64,000 bases of DNA, taken from Nostoc foliaceum FACHB-393. Lineage in GTDB: Bacteria > Cyanobacteriota > Cyanobacteriia > Cyanobacteriales > Nostocaceae. The stretch covers positions 1-64,000 of the forward strand of contig NZ_JACJTD010000034.1 in the NCBI RefSeq assembly GCF_014698505.1, written 5' to 3'. Position numbers and translations under genes: made by a program. A model generated the notes under the pieces. That model was not told the DNA's origin. It was given only the letters and a program-made list of their open reading frames with translations, and did not search any database. Below, in pieces: positions 1-8,778 of this stretch; positions within the stretch are counted from its first letter, which is position 1; every line of letters begins with the position of its first letter.

Positions 1-160
1 CGCCTCTGGAGACATCGACCTCTGCATTGGTGGGGAAACTCCTCAATGTAAGCCGAGTCGTGGAAAGAGGAAACCCAAAGAGTGATCTTTGGAATCACCG
101 TGGCTAAAGCTACAGTGAGGATGTCAACAAACTCTGCGGGTTGAAGTAAAGAGCAAATAA
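1..160. other. Non-coding, structured-RNA-like segment at window edge
   Basis: No open frame with recognisable protein similarity is seen here. The sequence is rich in short complementary purine/pyrimidine blocks (for example GTGGGGAAACTCC near 31-43 and GAGGAAACCC near 67-76) and faintly recalls domain I of bacterial group II introns. The left part is cut off and no domain V or reverse transcriptase is visible, so this is only an impression. Confidence 0.2.
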
Positions 161-163
161 CAA

Positions 164-481
164 GACGTTCGGCTCCGGCTGATCTTTACTTGCTGCCACC
201 CAGCACTGGCGATCGAGGCACAGGTTGCTTTGACGCTGGGGATGCTAGGCGAACTTGAGACGGATGAAATTGCGCGGGCGTTTCTCGTACCCACGGCAAC
301 GATAGCGCAACGCTTTGTGCGTGCCAAGCGCAAGATTCGGGATGCAGGTATTCCCTATAAAGTGCCGGACACAACCGATCTGTCTGTGCGGGTAGACGCA
401 GTGCTGACGGTGATCTATCTAATTTTTAATGACAGCGAACGCCGCTTTCTGGAGCGGCGGCTACGCGAAATTCAACCCTAA
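164..481 (+). pseudogene. ECF-type RNA polymerase sigma factor remnant (DUF6596-type), internally deleted
   Basis: Reading from 164 gives DVRLRLIFTCCHPAL, then ALTLGMLGELETDEIARAF and AKRKIRDAGIPYKVP. These are hallmark segments of region 4 (helix-turn-helix) and the start of the C-terminal extension of long ECF sigma factors. The frame continues to VIYLIFN and then jumps directly to SERRFLERRLREIQP, which resembles the last residues of the same family. About 200 residues between the two points are absent, which suggests an internal deletion. Region 2 upstream is also missing, with an in-frame stop at 158-160. A TTG at 230 could in principle start an 83-residue product, but with no region 2 (core-polymerase and -10 binding) it cannot be a working sigma factor. 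Family recognition is strong; the deletion model is inference. Confidence 0.75.
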
Positions 482-512
482 GTTTCTGATAGCTTTCATC
501 AGCTTTGCTCAA

Positions 513-2204
513 TCAGCCAACCTTCAAAGTTTGACGCACTTTTTCAACGACTTTAGTAAGTGCGCCAGGTTCAAACGGAGAAATGAGATTTGCCGATCGC
601 ACTAATTCTCGAAAGGACGCAGAACCACCGCGATCGCATAACGCAATATAATCCGCTAGCGCCTGCGAATAATCTTCTTCTGCTTTGATCCAAAACTGCA
701 ACGCGCAACACCCCGCCAAGGTGTAATCTATGTAGTAAAACGGCGAACAGTAGATATGCTGTTTGTCTTGCCAGAGTCCGCCTTTGTTGAGGTAGTTCAA
801 ATCTCCATATTGCCGCCAAGGCAGATAACGAGCTTCCATCTGTTGCCACATTTGATGTCGTTCTTGGGGGGTTGCTTCTGGGTTGGCATAGACCAAATGC
901 TGAAAATGATCCACTGCCACGCCATAAGGCAGAAACAGAATCGACCAAGCTAGATGCTGCCGACGAAATCGCTCGGCTTGATCGCCGAAAAACTTTTCCA
1001 TCTGCGATCTGGTGAGAAACTCTAAGCTCATGGAGTGAATTTCACATGATTCTAGGGTGGGCCACAGGTAATCGAAAACTGGCAAATGGCGACTTCGCCA
1101 CATTTGGAAGGCGTGACCGATCTCGTGAACGAACACCTGCACATCGTTTTTTGTCCCATTGAAATTTGCGAACACGTAGGGCATGTCATAGGTTGCAAAG
1201 CTTGTACAGAATCCGCCTCCTGCTTTTCCCGGACGGTTTTGCAAATCCAGTAAATGCTGCTCAACCATCATGCTGAAAAAACCACCTAGCGATGGATTCA
1301 TGGCATCAAACATTTTTTGTGCCCGTTCCAACATCCAGTCATGATCGCCAATTGGAGCCGGACTGCCTTCTGCATCAAAGACGGACTCATCCCAGAAATA
1401 AACGGTGTCTAGGTTGAGCCGTTGAGCCTGTTGCCGAATTAGCTTGATCGCTAAGGGAACGACCTCTTGAACCACTTGATCTCGATAGCGCTCGACATCG
1501 GTTTGATCGTAATCCACCCGCCGCATTCGGCGATATCCTAGCGCAATGTAATTCTCATAGCCCAATTTTTTTGCCATGCGATCGCGCAGTTTCACCAACC
1601 GATCAAACAGTTGATCGAAGCGGTCTTGATTCTGCTCAAAAAACTGCCAGCGACACTGTTCTGCTTGGTGGCGAATGTCTCGATTTTTACTTTGCAGATA
1701 GGGTTGCAAACCCGATAAATTCACCTGCTCACCCTGGAACTCTAACTTTGCCAAGGCGATCAGTTCGGTGTACTCATTGGTGAGTTTGGATTCTTCGACT
1801 AAATTTGCCGCGATCGCTTTTTCAAAAGTCGTGATGTCTGCTTCCCACAGCAAAAAGGCTTGTCTTCCAAAACTTTGTTCTAACTCGGCGCGATCGGGGC
1901 TTTGGATCAGTTGCCGTTTTAGGTCTACTTCAAGGGCGGTCAGAGATGGCGAAAGTTCACTGCAATAGTCCAAGGCAGTTTTGTACTCTGGGTTTTGCGT
2001 ATCTTGGTGAAAGTGCAGTTGTGTGAGTTCCCTCCACGTACTGAGTCTGCGTCGCAAGGCATCCCACTGCTCTATCACGATCTTTCGTTGCTCAGAGGTT
2101 TGAGCCTGGTTCAACTGCGTCTGAATAACTTGGTATTCGGCGGTCACGCTTAAGAGCGTTGGAGTTTCTGCTGTGATGTCGGCAAAATCTACTGGAGCTT
2201 GCAT
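513..2204 (-). CDS. M3 family oligoendopeptidase (oligopeptidase F-like)
   Basis: A cytosolic zinc metallopeptidase expected to cut short peptides. The zinc motif HEIGH with following AFQMW sits near residue 361, and the downstream glutamate ligand region TLESCEIHSMSLEF follows about 25 residues later, as usual for family M3. The protein is about 563 residues with no signal peptide, a normal length for oligoendopeptidase F relatives. A TTG lies immediately before the ATG at 2204. The ATG is chosen because GAGGG lies 9 nt upstream of it. It stands alone, converging on the sigma remnant. The family is clear; the exact peptide substrates cannot be told from sequence. Confidence 0.93.
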   Translation of the reverse strand: MQAPVDFADITAETPTLLSVTAEYQVIQTQLNQAQTSEQRKIVIEQWDALRRRLSTWRELTQLHFHQDTQNPEYKTALDYCSELSPSLTALEVDLKRQLIQSPDRAELEQSFGRQAFLLWEADITTFEKAIAANLVEESKLTNEYTELIALAKLEFQGEQVNLSGLQPYLQSKNRDIRHQAEQCRWQFFEQNQDRFDQLFDRLVKLRDRMAKKLGYENYIALGYRRMRRVDYDQTDVERYRDQVVQEVVPLAIKLIRQQAQRLNLDTVYFWDESVFDAEGSPAPIGDHDWMLERAQKMFDAMNPSLGGFFSMMVEQHLLDLQNRPGKAGGGFCTSFATYDMPYVFANFNGTKNDVQVFVHEIGHAFQMWRSRHLPVFDYLWPTLESCEIHSMSLEFLTRSQMEKFFGDQAERFRRQHLAWSILFLPYGVAVDHFQHLVYANPEATPQERHQMWQQMEARYLPWRQYGDLNYLNKGGLWQDKQHIYCSPFYYIDYTLAGCCALQFWIKAEEDYSQALADYIALCDRGGSASFRELVRSANLISPFEPGALTKVVEKVRQTLKVG

Positions 2205-2207
2205 CAA

Positions 2208-2579
2208 TTATTACCCTCAGTGATAAGACATTCAGTGATCAGGCGACTTCTGGAAAGTTTTTATTTGGGGAAATCGCCAACTTTCATTTTTTCAAAAATC
2301 TATTAAGACATCAACAATGAAATCTAAGTGCCTTAATAAACAGACCTTCTTTAATAATGTTACTCAAAGTATTCGCTCACCTTATTTAGGCATGACGCTT
2401 AATGAATTCGCGGCACTAATACAAAGCCACAAACATCAAGTTCAGGAGTGTTAGTACAAGCTTGCCTGACTGGAGCTAGAAATATTCAAGCCCAGATACT
2501 GGAATTTAAGTAAATAAATATACTGAGGATTTATTGCCGACTGAGATAGTAAACTATTCAAAACATCAAAACAAAACTA
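2208..2579. other. Intergenic region without recognised gene
   Basis: An AT-rich stretch between the divergent peptidase and exported-protein genes. It must hold both promoters. No RNA gene, repeat or transposon end was recognised. Confidence 0.5.
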
Positions 2580-3016
2580 ATGAAAAAACTATTTGCACTT
2601 TTAATATTTTGGTATTTTTATTGCCCTTAACTGCTGTAGCTAGCAGCCCAGATGACGATTTGTCATTCTTCGAGAGCAATAAAAATTTGATTATCGCACT
2701 GGACAACAAGACTAATACTGCATGTTCTTTCAACACCAAGACTAATTCAGTCGTTAAAATGTCTGGCGTTAAGTTTACTAATACCCGAATGATTGGGGCC
2801 TCTTACTGGTGGGGAAAACTAAGCGGCAACTTGAACAATTTTCTTAATCCTAAAACATTAAAGATTAGCGAAATTAAAGGTAAATGGAGTGACAACAACG
2901 TAATGTTAATTAAGATACAATATTACAAAGACCACGGTGCTTACACTGAAAGCCTCGGTGCAACTTGTGTTAAGGAAGGCGGGTTAAACGAATTAGCTAA
3001 GAAGATGAGAAGCTAA
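2580..3016 (+). CDS. Small exported protein of unknown function, apparently frameshifted in its signal peptide
   Basis: The main open frame (2534-3016, TTG start) contains a hydrophobic run VFLLPLTAVASS that looks like the second half of a Sec signal peptide with an AVA-S cleavage site, but its first residues are not signal-like. The ATG at 2580, one frame over, encodes MKKLFALLIFW, an ideal signal-peptide start that soon hits a stop. Joining the two by restoring one lost base around 2605-2620 gives a perfect signal peptide and a mature protein of about 120 residues with two cysteines and many Asn/Lys. I do not recognise the family. The shift may be a sequencing error in a T run, a true mutation, or -1 slippage. 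Confidence 0.5.
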
Positions 3017-3078
3017 GTTAGCTTATGGCGAAAAGTAAAACTACGGTGAAAGCTTACTGAAGGTAGTTATTGGCGAGA

Positions 3079-6000
3079 CTACAAAGCTAAAAAGTCTTGA
3101 ATGCAGTTGACAAATTCTTTTAACTCTAAAATTAACTTACTAGCATCTCTAAGCTCTTGATGGTAAGCTAATTGTTCTAATTTGTCAGCTGCTAAGTACA
3201 TAGCTGTGGCTCCAATGTTGGCACTAGCGCCTTTAAGGTGATGAGCTTCTCGCACAATTTGCCCAAAGTCATGAGCCGCGATCGCTGCTTTAATTATTTC
3301 TAATCGGGGTTTAATATCTTCAACGCATACTTGCAATAGATTTAATTCAAATTCTCTGTCATTTCCCGATATCCGATGCAAGTGTTCCCAATCAATTGCA
3401 AGTTCAACTGTACCTTTTTTTGTGGTGGAAAATGTCTGTTCATACACAACTGCCTCTTCTTGCGAGAGGATCACGCCTGTCCAATGCTCTAGAGTCGCAG
3501 CCAATTTTTCTTTAAATACTGGCTTACTCAGATAGTCGTCCATTCCAGCATTGAGACACATTTCTTCGTCTTCTTTCATCGCATTAGCCGTCATCGCAAT
3601 CACCACAGGACGACGACGTAGAGCAAAAGTGTCCTCTTGCCAACGATGAATTTCTTTTGTGGTTTCCAAACCATCGAGAATTGGCATTTGACAATCCATT
3701 AGAATCAAATCGTAAGGAATTTTTTCTAATAACTGCAAAACTTCCTTTCCATTAGCAACAACATCGGCTTTATAGCCCAAACTCTGGAGTTGCCTCAGGG
3801 CTACTTTCTGATTTACCAAATTATCTTCAGCTAACAGAATTCTTAACTTGGATTTATTAGCGGGGTTAGGGGAAGAAATAAGAATGTTTGAAGTTTCTAT
3901 ACTCTGGATTTCTTCAGTAGCCTCTAGCTTCCAGTCTTTAGCCCCTGGTTCTGATTCAGACTGAGTTTCTAAAATAGTCATAATGGCATCTAGGAGTCGT
4001 GATGGCTTAATGGGTTTAACCAAATAAGCAGCAAATCCCATTTTGAGCGCCTGCTGTACTTCATCCCGTTGATTAGTAGAGGTGAGCATAATCAAAGGTA
4101 TGTCAGCAATTATAGAATTGGCTTTAATTTGTTCTCCTATTGTCATGCCATTTTTTAGATCAACCAAGGCGACATCATAGGATTTCCCCTGCTCATAAGC
4201 TTTCTGAATAACTTTGAAGGCAGCAGTGATACTGTCAGCTTGATCTACCTGCATTCCCCAATGAGTAGCTTGATGGGAGATAATTTTGTAATTAGTAGCG
4301 TTGTTATCCACCAATAACAAGCGGCGATTGTTCAAAAGTCCGCGTTCGTATTTTGGCAAAACAGGCTCAATTTGCTTCGTAAAAAGCACCTCAAACCAAA
4401 ACTTAGATCCTTTCCCCATCTGACTTTCTACCCCAATTATTCCTCCCATCAAGGTTACTAGTTGTTTACAGATGGCTAATCCCAAACCGGTACCACCATA
4501 CTTACGAGTGGTCGAAGCATCTACTTGGGTAAATGGCATAAAGAGTTTGCGTTGGTCTTCAGGGCTAATGCCAAGACCTGTATCTGTAATGGCAAAATGG
4601 ATGGTGGCTGTAGTAGAGGAAAGCGAACGTAATTCGGCTTGCACAAATACTTCGCCAGCGCTAGTGAACTTGATAGCATTGCTGATTAAGTTCATGAGAA
4701 TTTGCCGCAGCCTACCAGCATCTCCTTTGACGTGGGTGGGAACGTTGTGCTCAATCAGTGTGGCAATTTCTAATCCCTTGTTATGGGCTGAGGGAGCTAA
4801 TAATTCCACCACTTCTTCCACACAAGTGGATAAATCAAAATCTAGAGTTTCGAGAGCCATCTCTCCAGCCTCAAGTTTAGAAAGATCCAAAATCTCGTTG
4901 ATTAAACTTAAAAGAGCGTCTCCACTACTACGAATTATTTCAATAAATTCTCGCTGTTCTGGGTCTAAGGAAGTATCTAACACCAAACTGGTCATTCCTA
5001 ATACAGCGTTCATCGGAGTGCGAATTTCATGACTGATATTTGCCAAAAAGGCACTTTTAGTCTGAGAAGCTAATTCAGCTTGGCGACGGGCAATTTCAAG
5101 TTCTTGTCGCTGACGAGTTTCTGCTTCTAATAGTTGGGCTTGGGCTAAGGCAATACCTACTTGGTCGGCTATTTGCCGCAAAAGATGAGTTTCAAAGCTA
5201 GACCAGTGGTGGGAATCATCGCATTGATGAACTATGAGCAAACCACGAACTTCTTCTTTGACAAGAATAGGCACAACCAAATTGACTTTGACCCCAAACT
5301 GTTGCATTAATTGCAGATGGTTTTGTTCAACTTCTAGCAGATCCAAATTAGCCAGCCCTAAAATCTGTCCTTGACGGTACTGCTGTAAATAGTGTTGTTG
5401 TAGATATTCCGCTTGGAAGTAGGGATGAGTAATGCTTTGCTCTTTGATTGCTGGTAAGCCAGAAACTACTGCTTCAATCACGGTGGTTGCAGGCTCATCT
5501 GGTAAAAGCTGATAGATTAAAACTCGGTCAGTCTTGAGAATCTTTTGTACCTCCTCGACGGTGATTTGGAGAATTTCTTCGATTTGCAAAGACTGGCGAA
5601 TTTTGAGGGTGATTTCGGTAAATAATTGCGATCGCAAGTTTTGGCGTTGTATTTCTTCTTCAGCCTGTTTACGCTGGATAAATTGCCCCACTTGCTCACC
5701 AATCGAATTCATCGTTTTGATCAAATCTTGGTCAGGCGGTTGGATCTCACGGTTAAAGCAGGTAATCACACCAAGGATTTTTTGTCCGCTGCGGATCGGA
5801 AAACCAAAAGCTGCGTGTAGTCCTACTTCAGCAGCAATTTTGAAGTTAGGCAAATTAATATCTTTAAGGATGTCAGCGAGCCAAACAGGTTCAGAAGTCG
5901 CCCAAACCCGTCCAGGGAGTCCAATTCCTGGTGCAAAAGTGGTTTGCCGCTTCAGTGCTTCAAACTCTTGCACATCAAGAGATGCCTTATGCCACATATC

Positions 6001-7743
6001 GAGAAAACGCAGCACATTTGCTTGCTGATCTACTATCCAAATTTCACCCAAATCCCATTCCAAACTCTCGCAGATCCCTTGCAGCATTTTGCGAGTAGCT
6101 TCGCCAGTCGTGGCGGACTCCGCTAAAACGCGGGTTGCAGCATATTGTACAGTCAGATGCTTTTGGGCGCGTTTGCGTAAGCGAAGCTCGTTGGAGACAT
6201 CGGTGATATCAATGCCAGTGCCAACAATGTATTCTACTGATCCCTCATAGTCTTTTAAGAAGGTATTCGACCAAGCAATCAGTCGCCGACTGCCATCCTT
6301 CATTACCCAATAGTTTTCGTGTTGTAAAAAGTTTCTACCAGTTAGCAATTGCTCAAAAACTGCTTTGACTGACTCCACCTCTTCAGGAAGTAAGAACAAG
6401 TTCCAGAAATATCTACCCCTCACCTCATCGAAGGAGTAACCTGTTGTTTGCTCACAAGCTTGATTGAAGCGAACAATTTGCCCCTGGGAGTCAGCAACTA
6501 TTACTAAAGCGCTGGCTGTATCCAGGACTGCTGAGATAAAGTTGCGTTCCTGATTTAAGGTTTCTTCTGTCCTCTTGCGCTCAATCACCTCACGATAGAT
6601 GAAGTAGTAGACTACAGCAAGAACGATAAAACTTAGGCAGATGGCGATCGCAAGTGTCAAAATTGTATTGCGACTCATGGCTTTTTTTGCTTGTGACTGC
6701 TGCTGGAGTTGTCCCCTTTCCTCGTTTTCTATCTCATTGATCACCTTACGGATATCATCCATGAGATTTTGTTCATCATTTCTCTGTAGTACTTGCAACG
6801 CCGTCTCTAATCCCTTGTTCTGACGCAAGTCGATAATCTGTTTGAGTTCAGTAAATTTAGCCGTTATCAGAGATTCAAGGGTTGTTATCTGCTGTCGTTG
6901 GTTAGGTCGATCTGCTGCTAAAATCTTCAGCTTGGCAATTTCTTGATCGACGTTAATAAGTGCTACTTGATAAGGTTTGAGATAAATTTGTTTTCCAGTG
7001 AGGATGTAACCATTTTGTTTTATCTCAGCATCTTTGAGGTGAGACAGTAGTTTTTCTAAACTGGTGATTTTTTTATAAATATTTTTGACTATACTGCGAT
7101 TATTAGTAGTTACTCTAGTATTTTGATAAGAAACCACACCAATCAAAACTAAAATTGCCGACGCTAAACCAAAACCTACTGCAATCTTTTTGAAAAATTG
7201 CTTGCGTACTCTCTGTGCCTGTTTGCCTTTCTTGGTCACAAGTACCAAACTTGCTAAATTTCGGCGCAATTCTAGTTGCTTGATGACATGACGGCCTAAG
7301 GTTCGTAATGCCTCTATCTGATCTGGAGTAAGTTCTCGTGGTACGTAGTCAATTACACATAAGGTTCCTAGTGCATATCCCTCAGGATTAATCAGAGGTA
7401 CACCAGCATAAAACCGAATATTTGGGTCAGATGTTACCAGTGGGTTTGTGGCGAACCTTTCGTCATCTGTTGCATCAGGCACAACAAGAACATCAGGCTG
7501 GAGAATAGCATGGGCGCAGAATGCAAAATCTCGATGTGTTTCTAGGGCTTCCATTCCGACTTTTGATTTGAACCACTGGCGATTTGTATCAATTAAGCTA
7601 ATTAAGGCAATAGGAGTCTGACAAATATACGAGGCTAAACGGGTGAGGTCGTCAAAGGCGGCTTCAGATGGCGTATCGAGAATTTTATACTCCAAAAGCC
7701 TCTCGATTCTCTGTGCTTCGTTATCAGGTAATGGTGCTTTCAT
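3079..7743 (-). CDS. Large hybrid sensor histidine kinase (GAF-CHASE3-PAS-GAF-GAF-HisKA-HATPase-REC-REC-HPt)
   Basis: A 1554-residue membrane-bound phosphorelay kinase. Order, by eye: an N-terminal GAF domain (about 1-165), a transmembrane helix (187-206), a CHASE3 sensor (207-355, with ILTGKQIYLKPY), a second helix (359-383), PAS (397-515), two more GAF domains (535-690, 718-870), HisKA with SHEIRTPMN (His about 905), HATPase with NAIKF and GGTGLGLA boxes (1005-1122), two receiver domains (1140-1255 and 1300-1415; Asp about 1350 in LILMDCQMP) and an HPt domain with AHHLKG (His about 1501). The first receiver is divergent (LLLVDNN instead of the usual acidic pair) though it keeps Asp about 1195. 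The signal is unknown. No partner regulator lies beside it, so the HPt domain probably passes phosphate to a regulator encoded elsewhere. Confidence 0.93.
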   Translation of the reverse strand: MKAPLPDNEAQRIERLLEYKILDTPSEAAFDDLTRLASYICQTPIALISLIDTNRQWFKSKVGMEALETHRDFAFCAHAILQPDVLVVPDATDDERFATNPLVTSDPNIRFYAGVPLINPEGYALGTLCVIDYVPRELTPDQIEALRTLGRHVIKQLELRRNLASLVLVTKKGKQAQRVRKQFFKKIAVGFGLASAILVLIGVVSYQNTRVTTNNRSIVKNIYKKITSLEKLLSHLKDAEIKQNGYILTGKQIYLKPYQVALINVDQEIAKLKILAADRPNQRQQITTLESLITAKFTELKQIIDLRQNKGLETALQVLQRNDEQNLMDDIRKVINEIENEERGQLQQQSQAKKAMSRNTILTLAIAICLSFIVLAVVYYFIYREVIERKRTEETLNQERNFISAVLDTASALVIVADSQGQIVRFNQACEQTTGYSFDEVRGRYFWNLFLLPEEVESVKAVFEQLLTGRNFLQHENYWVMKDGSRRLIAWSNTFLKDYEGSVEYIVGTGIDITDVSNELRLRKRAQKHLTVQYAATRVLAESATTGEATRKMLQGICESLEWDLGEIWIVDQQANVLRFLDMWHKASLDVQEFEALKRQTTFAPGIGLPGRVWATSEPVWLADILKDINLPNFKIAAEVGLHAAFGFPIRSGQKILGVITCFNREIQPPDQDLIKTMNSIGEQVGQFIQRKQAEEEIQRQNLRSQLFTEITLKIRQSLQIEEILQITVEEVQKILKTDRVLIYQLLPDEPATTVIEAVVSGLPAIKEQSITHPYFQAEYLQQHYLQQYRQGQILGLANLDLLEVEQNHLQLMQQFGVKVNLVVPILVKEEVRGLLIVHQCDDSHHWSSFETHLLRQIADQVGIALAQAQLLEAETRQRQELEIARRQAELASQTKSAFLANISHEIRTPMNAVLGMTSLVLDTSLDPEQREFIEIIRSSGDALLSLINEILDLSKLEAGEMALETLDFDLSTCVEEVVELLAPSAHNKGLEIATLIEHNVPTHVKGDAGRLRQILMNLISNAIKFTSAGEVFVQAELRSLSSTTATIHFAITDTGLGISPEDQRKLFMPFTQVDASTTRKYGGTGLGLAICKQLVTLMGGIIGVESQMGKGSKFWFEVLFTKQIEPVLPKYERGLLNNRRLLLVDNNATNYKIISHQATHWGMQVDQADSITAAFKVIQKAYEQGKSYDVALVDLKNGMTIGEQIKANSIIADIPLIMLTSTNQRDEVQQALKMGFAAYLVKPIKPSRLLDAIMTILETQSESEPGAKDWKLEATEEIQSIETSNILISSPNPANKSKLRILLAEDNLVNQKVALRQLQSLGYKADVVANGKEVLQLLEKIPYDLILMDCQMPILDGLETTKEIHRWQEDTFALRRRPVVIAMTANAMKEDEEMCLNAGMDDYLSKPVFKEKLAATLEHWTGVILSQEEAVVYEQTFSTTKKGTVELAIDWEHLHRISGNDREFELNLLQVCVEDIKPRLEIIKAAIAAHDFGQIVREAHHLKGASANIGATAMYLAADKLEQLAYHQELRDASKLILELKEFVNCIQDFLAL

Positions 7744-7822
7744 CCTTAAGCCTTATCTACATTTTGGGGATTGGGGAAGAAGCAGAGAGAGGGGCAAAAG
7801 GGCAGTGGGAAAGAAAATAAAT

Positions 7823-7875
7823 AACCAATGCCCAATGCCTAATGCCCAATGCCTAATGCCTAATGCCCAATGCCC
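7823..7875. repeat. Heptamer short tandem repeat (CCAATGC type)
   Basis: About seven head-to-tail copies of a 7-bp unit, (C/T)CAATGC or CTAATGC, between the kinase gene and ynfA. This is the STRR class typical of heterocystous cyanobacteria. No function is evident. Confidence 0.85.
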
Positions 7876-7968
7876 AGTTCAACAAACTTACTTTAATTAA
7901 TGACAATAGTTTAGTTAAAAGCGTTAGCGTAATTTCACTGAGTTCGACCTTATTAAAAAATCTGTCAA

Positions 7969-8292
7969 ATGATTAAGTCCCTACTGTATTTTTTGTGGGC
8001 TGGTTTATTTGAAATCGGGGGCGGCTACTTAGTCTGGTTGTGCTTGCGCGAAGGTAAGCCGTTTTGGTGGGGAATATTGGGGGGAATCGCTTTAGCGTTC
8101 TATGGAATTATTGCAACTCTCCAATCGGCAAATTTTGGCAGAGTTTATGCTGCTTACGGCGGCGTGTTTATCGTAATAGCAATGCTTTGGGGGTGGAAGG
8201 TAGACGGGGTAACTCCAAATCGCTACGACTTAATCGGAGCTTGTTTAGCTTTAGTGAGTGTTTTAATTATTATGTTTGCACCCAGGGCTTGA
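7969..8292 (+). CDS. YnfA/UPF0060 family small membrane protein
   Basis: A 107-residue protein with four predicted membrane helices and the family hallmarks: FEIGGGYLVWLCLREG near the N terminus, GGIALAFYG, NFGRVYAAYGG and WGWKVDG before the last helix. YnfA proteins are inner-membrane proteins related in fold to small multidrug-resistance exporters; their role in cyanobacteria is not settled. The gene stands alone between the divergent kinase gene and amt. The length is normal and the ATG start is the only good candidate. Confidence 0.9.
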   Translation: MIKSLLYFLWAGLFEIGGGYLVWLCLREGKPFWWGILGGIALAFYGIIATLQSANFGRVYAAYGGVFIVIAMLWGWKVDGVTPNRYDLIGACLALVSVLIIMFAPRA

Positions 8293-8778
8293 GTAAAATT
8301 TCTATATTATTTTCGGCAAATAACTTTTATATTATTCCCTTTTAAACAGATAATAACTTCACAGAAAATGGCAAAGTTTTTTAGCAACTAAGCTCTGAGA
8401 AGCAGCTATGTGGATATCTACGCGTTTATGCGGAAGATATCAAGATAACTCCTGACATATTTGTAGAAATTCTCAGAGAATACTGGCGATAATTTCCAAT
8501 ACTTGTCAATTTTCAGAATTCTCTTGGTTTGTAACAGTAAGTAACTAAAAATTTTGAATTTTGTAGCGCTTGAATAAAATGCTTTTTTTCAAAAAAAAGA
8601 TGCAATGATTGCATATGCACACCCTTATTCCAATCTTGGCAACTACAATCAGGATTATATTTTTGTTAACATTTTCAGAAATTTTAGGTTAAGTAACTTT
8701 CAAGACAAAAATGTGTAACTAAAAGTAATCAAATGTAGTTAAGTATACAAATCATTGGTGCTTAGGAAGAACAAACAA
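8293..8778. other. Upstream region of amt
   Basis: A 486-bp AT-rich region with no gene recognised. It should carry the ammonium transporter promoter; an NtcA-like site lies at its right end and is listed separately. Two weaker GTA-N8-TAA half-matches occur near 8528 and 8715. Confidence 0.5.
8735..8748 (+). promoter_or_regulatory. Candidate NtcA-binding site (GTA-N8-TAC)
   Basis: GTA GTTAAGTA TAC fits exactly the core consensus of the cyanobacterial nitrogen regulator NtcA, and amt genes are classic NtcA targets. The site is only about 31 nt before the preferred GTG start, closer than the usual -41.5 activator spacing allows for a long leader, so the transcript would be nearly leaderless or the real start lies further in. 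The match is seen; the function is inferred. Confidence 0.35.
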
